Assembly (NCBI GenBank): GCA_035573895.1
Contig: DATLZR010000073.1
Coordinates: 66,028 to 104,226, forward strand
DNA length: 38,199 nt
Direction of reading: 5' to 3'
Source: Blastocatellia bacterium
Lineage (GTDB): Bacteria; Acidobacteriota; Blastocatellia; HR10
Shown: piece by piece, positions 24,799-32,313 of the stretch
Layout: each line of letters starts with the position of its first letter
Numbering within the stretch: position 1 is the first letter of the stretch
The notes under the pieces: model-generated
Database searches by the model: none
The model's input: the letters and a program-made list of their open reading frames with translations, nothing else
What the model was told of the DNA's origin: nothing
Program-made: the position numbers and the translations under genes

Positions 24799-25995
24799 TC
24801 AAACCGACAAAGACCGCAGGATCTCTTGCAGTTTTTCGGCAAACCGCGCACGGGAAAAATGGCGGCTGCGCTCATAGGCCGCGCGGCTGAGAGCAGCAGA
24901 TGTTTCATTCCGAGTGAGATGATGGGCTTGCTGGACTAACTCATCAACCGTCTCCCAAACATACCCACTCAGGCCGTGCTGCACGATCTCGCGAAGTCCC
25001 CCGCGATTCACGACGAGCGGAATCACACCATAAGCCATCGCTTCGGCCACTGCCATTCCGAAATGCTCCACCCGGTCGGGATGTTTCGATTCATCCACTC
25101 CGAAGCCGCTTGCGTGCCAGAGCATTTTCGCGGCCCGGTATAAACGAATGAGTTCAGCTCGTGGCGCGTTGATGTGAAACACGACGGGAAGATCCCGAGC
25201 ACTCTCCCTCAATTCGGCGATCATACGTGTCGTTTCCGGGTCACTCCCGGCCCCCCCGACAAGATGAAGTTCCCAATGACCCGGCGCGCGCTCACAAAAC
25301 CGTCGAAATGCATGAATCAGAACGGCGTGTCGTTTCTCGTGACCGCCGACGAAGAATCGTCCAACGCTCAGAATGAGATTGCTTTTCTCCTCCCATCGAG
25401 GGCCTGTCGCGGGAACATCAATCGGCGGGTGGAGAACAGCAGAGGGAATACCGGGGGACCAGTTTGCGTCCACGACCTGAGCCGTGAAATGCGAGTTATA
25501 GAGGATGAAATCGAACGAGCGAAGTGCCCGCCGAAAAATCACCTGACGCGCCAGTGCCCGCCGGGCTTCCCCGTACCGCCGTTCGGAAATCGCCAGCAGG
25601 AACTCACCGGGGGCCCATCGCCGATGTGGGATTTGAATGTGGAGAATGTTTCGTCGAGCCGAAAGAGCGAACGGCTGATCGGATTCGAGCATGAAGGCGA
25701 GGTCATAGCGCGACGTCACCTGCCGAATTTCCCGTCGCAGACGTTGGACACGGGCGCGATTCCTCAACCACTGGAACGGAGTTCCGGGTTCCACAACGGC
25801 ATTCCCCTGAATCTCGACGCGCCCCGCGCTCGACAAGCCAACGCCCAGGCGATCTCCCAGCAGGGAAAAATCAAAGGGGCGAGCGATGATGAGATCCACC
25901 TGATGATCCGCGCTGAGAATCTCCGCGATCGTGGCAAAGTACTTCTCCCCTCCCCCCATGACGTGCCAGCCGGGATTGTAAAGAGCGATCTTCAT
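24799..25995 (-). CDS. glycosyltransferase family 4 (ALG11/mannosyltransferase-like)
   Basis: This 398-residue GT-B enzyme starts MKIALYNPGWHVMGGGEKYF, a nucleotide-sugar retaining transferase N-terminus. LILSVGRFFVGGHEKRH opens the donor domain and EHFGMAVAEAMAYGVIPLV carries the paired-glutamate motif. The GGGEKY start and the GFGVDESKHPDRVEHFG segment resemble the ALG11-type alpha-mannosyltransferases of lipid-linked glycan assembly. It starts 48 nt after a radical SAM gene and is the last gene of the minus-strand run. It converges with the uracil-DNA glycosylase gene across 60 bp with no obvious terminator. Confidence 0.9.
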   Translation of the reverse strand: MKIALYNPGWHVMGGGEKYFATIAEILSADHQVDLIIARPFDFSLLGDRLGVGLSSAGRVEIQGNAVVEPGTPFQWLRNRARVQRLRREIRQVTSRYDLAFMLESDQPFALSARRNILHIQIPHRRWAPGEFLLAISERRYGEARRALARQVIFRRALRSFDFILYNSHFTAQVVDANWSPGIPSAVLHPPIDVPATGPRWEEKSNLILSVGRFFVGGHEKRHAVLIHAFRRFCERAPGHWELHLVGGAGSDPETTRMIAELRESARDLPVVFHINAPRAELIRLYRAAKMLWHASGFGVDESKHPDRVEHFGMAVAEAMAYGVIPLVVNRGGLREIVQHGLSGYVWETVDELVQQAHHLTRNETSAALSRAAYERSRHFSRARFAEKLQEILRSLSV

Positions 25996-26043
25996 TCCGA
26001 CGATGACGGGATAACCCGCGACGCTGTGAGCCCCTGGGACGCA

Positions 26044-27141
26044 TCACCGGCGCGTGAGATTAAAAAGCAGCGGCTTGGGACTCCGCCCGAGGCTCGGTAA
26101 CGCTTCGCACGGCGTCCAGCACTCGCACCGCCGGGCGGCGATCTGCTGACGAATCGCCTGCGCCTCGGAACTCAGCCAGATATCTTCAAATCGGCGTTCC
26201 CGTACGTTGCCCAGTTTCTTATTGAGCGTGATGCACGGATAGACGTTCCCGTAAGGATCGAGATAGAACGAGTGCGTTCCTGAATAACAGGTGAAAATCC
26301 GTCGGGGATGCGACTGGTAATCCACCATACGATGGAAATAGTAGGCGCGCACATCGGTCACCCTCTGACGGAGCGACATCCGAGCCATCATGTCGGCCGT
26401 GATCTGTTTGAGAGCGTGCTCGATCATCTGCAAATCCTCGCGCCTCCACCCCGTTGGAGAGTGTGTCATGGCATAGTAGGTCTCGCTGCTGTGCACAAAC
26501 TGGGCGCTGAATTCGATCCCCTTCTCCCGGGCGAAGCGATAAACACCGAGCAGGTCCCGCCAGTTATCGCGCGTGATGGTGAAGCTCACTCCCACCCGAA
26601 GCCCGTCCAGAGACAGTGCATCCTCGATCACGCGCATCGCTTTGTCGAAGACCCGGATGCCTCGCTGATGGTCGTGGGTCGCACCGATGCCATCGAGAGA
26701 GACTGACAGAAAGATACGTCCCTTTTCCGGACGATAGTCACGCATGATCCGCCGCAGCGTCTGAGCGTTCAATTCAGGATTGATCGAACCCGTCGGGATC
26801 GTGATCGTTGCCCGGGGAAACTGACCCAGGAAAAACCCGACGATCTCCGCGAAATCCCGACGAAGGAATACCTCTCCGCCCGTGAGCGAGACTGACCGAA
26901 GCCGACCGAACAGGGGAGAAGTGAAAACCCTTTCGATTTCCGCCAGGCTCAGTTCTGTTCGAGCTGCCGCTCCCCTGCCGCGATAAATCTCCCAGATGTC
27001 GCACATGCGGCAGCGTGAATTACAGAGGAAGGTGACGGCGAAATTGACATAATGGATGTCATAAGGGGTGGGCGCGAGAATCCTCTCCCGCAGGCGCTGA
27101 CTTACTCGCTCAAGCTGCGTCTTCCAGGTCGTCACGCTCAT
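26044..27141 (-). CDS. radical SAM protein with SPASM-type C-terminus
   Basis: This 365-residue iron-sulfur enzyme has the cluster-binding motif CNSRCRMC (Cys40, Cys44, Cys47) after VNFAVTFL, the SLTGGEVFLRRD glycine-rich SAM motif and the LSVSLDGIGATHDHQRG strand. A C-terminal SPASM-like region follows: CYSGTHSFYLDPYGNVYPC, FEDIWLS, then CECWTPCE. Such proteins modify peptides, sugars or other small substrates by radical chemistry. The neighbours are glycosyltransferases on both sides (GT39-like upstream, GT4 downstream), which favours a glycan or glycopeptide substrate. The only ribosome-binding-like purines (GGGAG) abut the ATG, so the start is slightly uncertain. Confidence 0.9.
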   Translation of the reverse strand: MSVTTWKTQLERVSQRLRERILAPTPYDIHYVNFAVTFLCNSRCRMCDIWEIYRGRGAAARTELSLAEIERVFTSPLFGRLRSVSLTGGEVFLRRDFAEIVGFFLGQFPRATITIPTGSINPELNAQTLRRIMRDYRPEKGRIFLSVSLDGIGATHDHQRGIRVFDKAMRVIEDALSLDGLRVGVSFTITRDNWRDLLGVYRFAREKGIEFSAQFVHSSETYYAMTHSPTGWRREDLQMIEHALKQITADMMARMSLRQRVTDVRAYYFHRMVDYQSHPRRIFTCYSGTHSFYLDPYGNVYPCITLNKKLGNVRERRFEDIWLSSEAQAIRQQIAARRCECWTPCEALPSLGRSPKPLLFNLTRR

Positions 27142-27186
27142 CTCCCGGCGAGGACCTTCCCCAGCACCTGAGCCGTTAGCACAGGG

Positions 27187-29148
27187 TCATTTTACCACAG
27201 GCGACGCCGAAAGCTTCTCCCAGACCTGAACCCGGTCACGGCGTAATCGAAGGTAGTTCGTGAAGGGGACCTCGATGACGACACGGGCGGGTCCGTCTGG
27301 CTTCCCGCCAAAATAGACGAAGTCCGGACGGGCCGCATAGACCCAGTAGCTCGGCTGGCCGACTCGTTCAATCGTTCGGTATCCCTGCTGATACAGCATC
27401 CAGGCATTGAACGTGTAGGTGAGATTGATCTGCTCAAGCGGTACGCCACGACGCAAAAGTTCCTCTCCCGCTCGAAACAGCGCCGCGTACCCGCTGATCA
27501 TCGTCTTAGTCGAAGCCACGGAAACAAGGGCGAGCACGAAGATTCCTCCAGCCGCCACCCACGGAGAGATTTTTTTGACCATTAGCGAGCGATAACTCGC
27601 CACCAGAGCGAATGGGAACACAATGAAGATGTAGCGATCAAATCGGCAAGAGATCAGAACGAACGTCCCCGCAAGGAGAAGCATCGTTGCGAGGCTCAGA
27701 GTGGCTTCCGGAGATGGCGTCGCTCCCTGTCGGTCACCGGTCTGGCCCAGGCGACCTCGAAGGGACCCGGCGAGGAGGCTGAGAATCACTCCCACGATGC
27801 CCATGCTGTAAAGAATCTGTTTCGCTCCCCCGGAGAATTCCCCTACGCGACTTCGCCAGTACTCGAGGCTCTGATTTGTCGGAATCTCAGACGAGTATCG
27901 CACATAGTAGGCGACCAGGGCACGATCCACAAGCTGCTCGATCGTTCGATCAAGGATGCCCGATGCCAGGATAAGGCTAACGACGACGATGCAGGCCGTC
28001 GCCGGAAATATCAGTCTGACTCGCCGCCGAAGCGTATCGCCCAGCCAGGGCCAGGATTCTCTTCCGATCAGTTCGACCAGAACTGCCGCACTCACAACGG
28101 AGCCCATCGTGAGACCGAGCGAGAGTGTCCTTCCTCCTTGAGGGAAAATTGGCGAATCGGTGAGATAGGGCATGAGCCGATGCGACGCGACATAGAGGAT
28201 GACAGCCGTCACGCCGAGGAGGACCGCAACGCCACGCCGCACAGTGAAATACCCACCAGCCGTTTCACCTTGCCTCCCCCCGGTGTTCCGGTATTTGACC
28301 CACGCGCGATACCGGTCAAGGCCCTCCCGGCTGAGCACAGCGAGCGAAAGCGGGAGGAAGAAAAGTCCACTATAGAAAACGGCCACGATGGGCACACGGT
28401 AGACATCCCGGGCGATGCGATAGGTTTTCAGCATCTCCAGTTGAGCGAAGCGAAACTGCGTGGGGATCCCGTGGTGCACCGTCAACCAGTAGTAGAAGGC
28501 GGCGAGGGTCGCTACAGGAGCCATCAGCAGAAGTGCTGCGATCCTTCCCGACCGCACCTTCCACACCCGAGCCAGGAGAAGGAGGGCAACCGCCAGCGGC
28601 AATATAATGGCGTACTGACGAACCAGTACGGCGCAGCTCGAGAACAGGCAGCCTAGCGCAAAGAAAAAGATCTCACGCGGGCGGTTGGTCTGGCTCAGCA
28701 CGAACGAGGCGAGCGCGAGGATCATCAACCCGTAAAAAGGAACGTCCGTGTAGAATGTAAAGCTCAGCGTGAAATAGATGGGGTTGAACCACAGCGTCAG
28801 CGTCACAAGAAGAGGAAGCCAGCGCGATACCCGGTCCTGGGGAGCATTCATCTCGGTGAGCTGCTCGCACAGCTTGTAGAACCCGATGAGCCCTCCGAGA
28901 CTGAGCGCGAGCGTTGAGAGGTGCAATGCGCCGAAAGAGAATCCAAAGGGAAGACAAAAGAGGTATCCCCAAACGACCTGGAAAATAATGCTGGCAGCCG
29001 ATTCGTCGGCGAGTCGAAGATGACCCGTCTCGTACAGGTGTTTGACGGAAAGCGCATAGGTCCAGTCATCGCCGACGGGATAGTTGTAGAGTGGATTCAC
29101 CAGAAGAATCGAACCAACAACGATGGCGACCAGAAGAGCAATTCTCAA
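27187..29148 (-). CDS. polytopic glycosyltransferase, GT39/ArnT-like
   Basis: This 653-residue inner-membrane protein has about ten or more hydrophobic helices, beginning with IALLVAIVVGSILLV. A first periplasmic loop carries YNYPVGDDWTYALSVKHLYE, whose acidic pair fits the catalytic acidic motif of GT-C enzymes that use polyprenyl-phosphate sugars. The C-terminal 120 residues form a soluble domain. Such enzymes transfer a sugar to lipids or proteins on the outer face of the membrane. The open frame runs to 29265, but the TTG at 29148 overlaps the upstream TGA as TTGA and starts directly at the first helix; the longer version would lie within the radical SAM gene. The start assignment is moderate. 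Confidence 0.83.
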   Translation of the reverse strand: MRIALLVAIVVGSILLVNPLYNYPVGDDWTYALSVKHLYETGHLRLADESAASIIFQVVWGYLFCLPFGFSFGALHLSTLALSLGGLIGFYKLCEQLTEMNAPQDRVSRWLPLLVTLTLWFNPIYFTLSFTFYTDVPFYGLMILALASFVLSQTNRPREIFFFALGCLFSSCAVLVRQYAIILPLAVALLLLARVWKVRSGRIAALLLMAPVATLAAFYYWLTVHHGIPTQFRFAQLEMLKTYRIARDVYRVPIVAVFYSGLFFLPLSLAVLSREGLDRYRAWVKYRNTGGRQGETAGGYFTVRRGVAVLLGVTAVILYVASHRLMPYLTDSPIFPQGGRTLSLGLTMGSVVSAAVLVELIGRESWPWLGDTLRRRVRLIFPATACIVVVSLILASGILDRTIEQLVDRALVAYYVRYSSEIPTNQSLEYWRSRVGEFSGGAKQILYSMGIVGVILSLLAGSLRGRLGQTGDRQGATPSPEATLSLATMLLLAGTFVLISCRFDRYIFIVFPFALVASYRSLMVKKISPWVAAGGIFVLALVSVASTKTMISGYAALFRAGEELLRRGVPLEQINLTYTFNAWMLYQQGYRTIERVGQPSYWVYAARPDFVYFGGKPDGPARVVIEVPFTNYLRLRRDRVQVWEKLSASPVVK

Positions 29149-30161
29149 AAGGCAGGCTTCCCTTCGGAGGTGGAATCGGGCCGACGCGATCGAAATCGCG
29201 CCACGAGGAAGTTCCACACGCGCTCCTGGTTGAGCTGGGCGTGGGTGTGCTGGCAGGCGGCGCATAATGGCAAGCGCGAGAAGTCCAGAGCGCGATGCCG
29301 CTCTCTGACAACCGCCAACGGCTCACCCCGCCAAATCTCTTCCAGCGTTTGCTCGCCAAAGCGACCGACAACCATCTGACCGTCCACATCAAAACAACAC
29401 GGAACAACCGTCCCGTCCCACAAAACGGTGAGGGCGTCCCACAGGAACGCCGTGCAGGGGACGCGAAAGTCTATACCACGTGTGGGGAATCCGCGGTCTT
29501 TGGTTTTCCCCGCCCAGGTATTGAAGCTTTTGACGTGAATGTAATCGCCCGGTTCAAGGAAGGGGTGCCACTGACGCTTGAAGGCTTCGATTTCTTCCCG
29601 CGTTTCTTGCATGGCGATGATCTGGAAGACGGCGCGCGGGCCGCGCCCGTTGGCCGTGCGCCGCGCCTCAAGGAACGCCCGCACATTGTCCATCACCTGG
29701 TGAAACCGCGCCCCCCGTCGAATTGCTTCATAGGTCTCCGGCCTCACGCCGTCGAGGCTGAAAACGACCGTGTCCAGAGCAGAGTGAGCCAATCGAACGA
29801 CCTTCTCACCCCGCAGGAGCGTGGCGTTAGTGCTGATGACGACACTCCGAATGGCCGAGAACTGTTTGATGTAAGCGATCCGATCAAACAACCACTTATC
29901 CACGAGCGGCTCCCCCCAGGCATGAAGCCACACGATGTCGGCACCATGGCTGCCGATCTCATCGGCGAGCCGGCGGAACATCTCCATGGTCATCGTGCCC
30001 TCGGCGCGGGCTTTCGATTGCGTGGGACACATGATGCAGTCGAGATTGCAGATGCTGGTCGTCTCGATGTTAATGCGCCGAGGAAACGGCAACAACTCGG
30101 CCAGTTCGCGCCGGTGCCACCAGAGGAAGAATCGCGAGAGAGCACGTCCCGGAAAATTCAC
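29145..30161 (-). CDS. radical SAM/SPASM domain protein
   Basis: This 338-residue enzyme has CNLDCIMC (Cys38, Cys42, Cys45), a HAWGEPLVDKWLFDR SAM motif, VVISTNATLL and TVVFSLDGVRPETYEAIRRG. A SPASM-like C-terminal segment follows: CTAFLWDALTVLWDGTVVPC, CFDVDGQ, then FGEQTLEEIWRGE and LPLCAACQ. This layout matches PqqE/MoaA-like and sugar-modifying radical SAM proteins. The GTG start has GAGGGGG about 6 nt upstream and overlaps the stop of the small upstream ORF as GTGA. It overlaps the GT39-like gene by TTGA. It differs from the radical SAM protein at 26044, so the two probably do different steps. Confidence 0.91.
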   Translation of the reverse strand: MNFPGRALSRFFLWWHRRELAELLPFPRRINIETTSICNLDCIMCPTQSKARAEGTMTMEMFRRLADEIGSHGADIVWLHAWGEPLVDKWLFDRIAYIKQFSAIRSVVISTNATLLRGEKVVRLAHSALDTVVFSLDGVRPETYEAIRRGARFHQVMDNVRAFLEARRTANGRGPRAVFQIIAMQETREEIEAFKRQWHPFLEPGDYIHVKSFNTWAGKTKDRGFPTRGIDFRVPCTAFLWDALTVLWDGTVVPCCFDVDGQMVVGRFGEQTLEEIWRGEPLAVVRERHRALDFSRLPLCAACQHTHAQLNQERVWNFLVARFRSRRPDSTSEGKPAF

Positions 30162-30424
30162 ACCGTTCCCCCTCGTTGTCTCAGATAGGGCCGAGGGCCT
30201 GCGATCACCGTCGTACGGCTACCGTTGCCCTGCTCGATCGGTCCTCGTATTTCAGCTCCAGCACGGTAACAAACGTCCCGCAGCCTGTCAAGCTCGCCTT
30301 CTCCCACGATGGACCGAGATTCCTCCCACCAGAAGCTCATCAACGACACCATCGCCACGAAAGGTCGCCGAGGGCCCATCGTCCGGAACGTTCCTCGATT
30401 TGGGGTGAGCGTCATCGGCGGCAT
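30158..30424 (-). CDS. small hypothetical protein, 88 residues, translationally coupled on both sides
   Basis: I do not recognise this product. It is called because its ends fit an operon exactly: the ATG overlaps the ThpR stop (ATGA at 30421-30424 region) and its TGA overlaps the GTG of the radical SAM gene. The sequence is basic, with one Trp pair (MSFWWEESRS), a single Cys and a C-terminal RPYLRQRGGTV. There is no signal peptide, membrane helix or clear domain. There is no ribosome-binding site, so translation would depend on coupling. It could be a real small protein, a peptide substrate for the radical SAM enzyme (speculative), or chance. Without it, this 260-bp stretch would be non-coding. 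Confidence 0.4.
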   Translation of the reverse strand: MPPMTLTPNRGTFRTMGPRRPFVAMVSLMSFWWEESRSIVGEGELDRLRDVCYRAGAEIRGPIEQGNGSRTTVIAGPRPYLRQRGGTV

Positions 30425-30993
30425 CAGGATGAACCAAGAGGGATAATTTGAAGAGGGGTGTAAATGGCGCCACTCGGCCGGAGGTCGCTTCGCATGAGCG
30501 TGATTCGGTCGGCCCGGAACGGCCCGGTCGAAAAATGAAGGGCGAGGAACTTTCGCGCCAGCTCGCGTGCGCCCGTCGCCGCCCGAATACGGCCAATGGT
30601 GAGATGCGCCTGGAAAGGGCGGCCCTCTCGCGCGAAGCCCAGTCCCGCCATCGCTTCCTCGATTGCTCCGGCCAGACGCGGGAGATGTCCCCCCTCCTCA
30701 GTAACCCCAATCCAGAGAACCCGGGGAGCGCGCTCGCTGGGGAAAACGCCACAACCTCGGGCGACAAGTTCAAAGGGACCGAACCGACCGGCCACATCCG
30801 TAAGGACACGGCGGACGTCGGCGAGCCGCGACTCCTCCACATCGCCAAGAAACTTAAGGGTGAGATGGATATTCTCCGCTTTTGTCCAGCTCACAGAGAC
30901 CGGCTCGTTCGTGAATTGCGCCTGAAACCGACCGATTTCCGTCTTCACTTCGTCAGGTAGCTCTATGCAGATGAAGGAGCGAATTTTTGCCAT
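30424..30993 (-). CDS. thpR: RNA 2',3'-cyclic phosphodiesterase
   Basis: This 189-residue 2H-phosphoesterase of the LigT/ThpR group hydrolyses 2',3'-cyclic phosphate ends of RNA. The two HxTx motifs are HLTLKFLG (His43) and HLTIGRIR (His130), separated by about 85 residues as usual. The N-terminus IRSFICIELPDEVK is typical. The ATG at 30993 is preferred over the longer frame (31032) because GGGGAGGGG lies 4-5 nt upstream and the first beta strand starts there. It lies about 100 nt downstream of a GT4 gene and overlaps a small ORF at its end. Its place in this glycosyltransferase/radical SAM run seems unrelated to function. Confidence 0.93.
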   Translation of the reverse strand: MAKIRSFICIELPDEVKTEIGRFQAQFTNEPVSVSWTKAENIHLTLKFLGDVEESRLADVRRVLTDVAGRFGPFELVARGCGVFPSERAPRVLWIGVTEEGGHLPRLAGAIEEAMAGLGFAREGRPFQAHLTIGRIRAATGARELARKFLALHFSTGPFRADRITLMRSDLRPSGAIYTPLQIIPLGSS

Positions 30994-31092
30994 GATCCCC
31001 TCCCCTCGAGCAGTTTGACACACACGACTCAACTTGCTCGCGCATGCCAGATCATGCTTCCCTGCGTGTCATCCCTGGAGAGTCCCCCCGGC

Positions 31093-32295
31093 TCATCCGG
31101 CGTCAGTTTCGAGAAGCGACAGGTAAAATTCCTTCATCCGCTCAATGAGCCGCTTGACGCCATAATGGCCCAGAGCGAATTGTTGGGCTTGGTGGGCGAT
31201 GCGTTGGGCTTCTTCCTCATGCGTGAGGACATGAACGATTGCATCGGCAAGATCTCGCGGATTGTTTCCCTCGACGAGCCATCCCGTTTCCCCAGGCCGT
31301 ACGACATCGCCATTGCCCCCAACGCGTGTCGCTATGACCGGTCGTGCTGACGCCATCGCTTCGATGAGTGCGACAGGTGTCCCTTCGTTCAATGAATGAT
31401 TGACGACGACATCGGCATCGGCATAAATCCGCTCCAGATCATCGCGCCAGCCGAGGAAATACGTTCGCTGCCCGAGCGATAGCGAGGCCGCCGCACGTTC
31501 CAGTTCCCGACGAAGCTCGCCATCCCCCACAACGACCAGGACCGCATCCGACATCTGCTCGACGACATACTTCATGGCCTGAAACAACAGCCGATGATTC
31601 TTGACAGCGACCAGACGACCGACCGAGCAAATCACCCGCGCGTTCGGCCCAAGCCCCAATTCGCGCCGAAGGTCCCCACGGAACCGGGAGGCCGTCACAA
31701 AGCGATCGAGTTCCAGGCCCAGGGGAATGACCACGATTCGATTCTCATCGGCGATACCATAGGCGATCAGGTCGCGCTTCACCGATTCGCTCACAGCAAC
31801 AATTCGGGTTGTCCGGCGAGCGAGCTGCGCTTCGATGAAGCGAAAGAATCGCGCCGCGAGAGGATGAAAGTAAGAGTGGAACGTATGTCCGTGAAAAGTA
31901 TGGACGACGATGGGAACGCGGGCAGCGCGAGCCGCCACACGGCCAAGTGCGCCGGCTTTGGACGCATGAGTGTGAACGATGTGGGGCTTCAGACGATCTA
32001 TCGTCCGATAGAGTTTCCAGAGTGCCACGAGATCGTTCAGCGGATGAATTTCACGTCGGAGTTCCGGGATGATCAGCGGCTGGACTCCATGAGTCACCGC
32101 ATCGGCATACATATTGCCCTCGGTGGCGCCTTCTCGCCCGACGATCAGGGTTGTCTGGAATGTATCGTCATTGAGCCCGGCCGTCAGCAGAATGACATGC
32201 CGGGACGGGCCGCCGATGTTCAGGCGAGAGAAGATGCGCACGATGCGAATCGGCGATGATGGATGAGATCTTGTCGTCCGCTCGTTTCCCTTCAC
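31093..32295 (-). CDS. glycosyltransferase family 4 downstream of ptsI
   Basis: This 400-residue retaining GT-B enzyme has RIVRIFSRLNIGGPSRHVILL, the HTHASKAGALGRVAARAARV acceptor segment, VHTFHGHTFHSYF, VVIPLGLELDRF, a VICSVGRLVAVKNHRLL donor strand and SLNEGTPVALIEAMASARPV. The N-terminal IGGPSRHV and HASKAGALGR motifs resemble exopolysaccharide or lipid-glycan transferases such as WcaL/EpsF types. The GTG start is 18 nt after the ptsI stop with only a weak GGA ribosome-binding site, so cotranscription with the PTS genes is likely though functional linkage is not shown. Confidence 0.9.
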   Translation of the reverse strand: MKGNERTTRSHPSSPIRIVRIFSRLNIGGPSRHVILLTAGLNDDTFQTTLIVGREGATEGNMYADAVTHGVQPLIIPELRREIHPLNDLVALWKLYRTIDRLKPHIVHTHASKAGALGRVAARAARVPIVVHTFHGHTFHSYFHPLAARFFRFIEAQLARRTTRIVAVSESVKRDLIAYGIADENRIVVIPLGLELDRFVTASRFRGDLRRELGLGPNARVICSVGRLVAVKNHRLLFQAMKYVVEQMSDAVLVVVGDGELRRELERAAASLSLGQRTYFLGWRDDLERIYADADVVVNHSLNEGTPVALIEAMASARPVIATRVGGNGDVVRPGETGWLVEGNNPRDLADAIVHVLTHEEEAQRIAHQAQQFALGHYGVKRLIERMKEFYLSLLETDAG

Positions 32296-32313
32296 AGTTC
32301 CGGGAAGATGCGT

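Noticed and set aside
25174-26100. Open frame of 308 codons on the + strand
   Set aside because: Antisense to a GT4 gene with full motifs; no ribosome-binding site or protein-like pattern.
29295-30188. Open frame of 297 codons on the + strand
   Set aside because: Antisense to the radical SAM/SPASM gene; composition is shadow-like.
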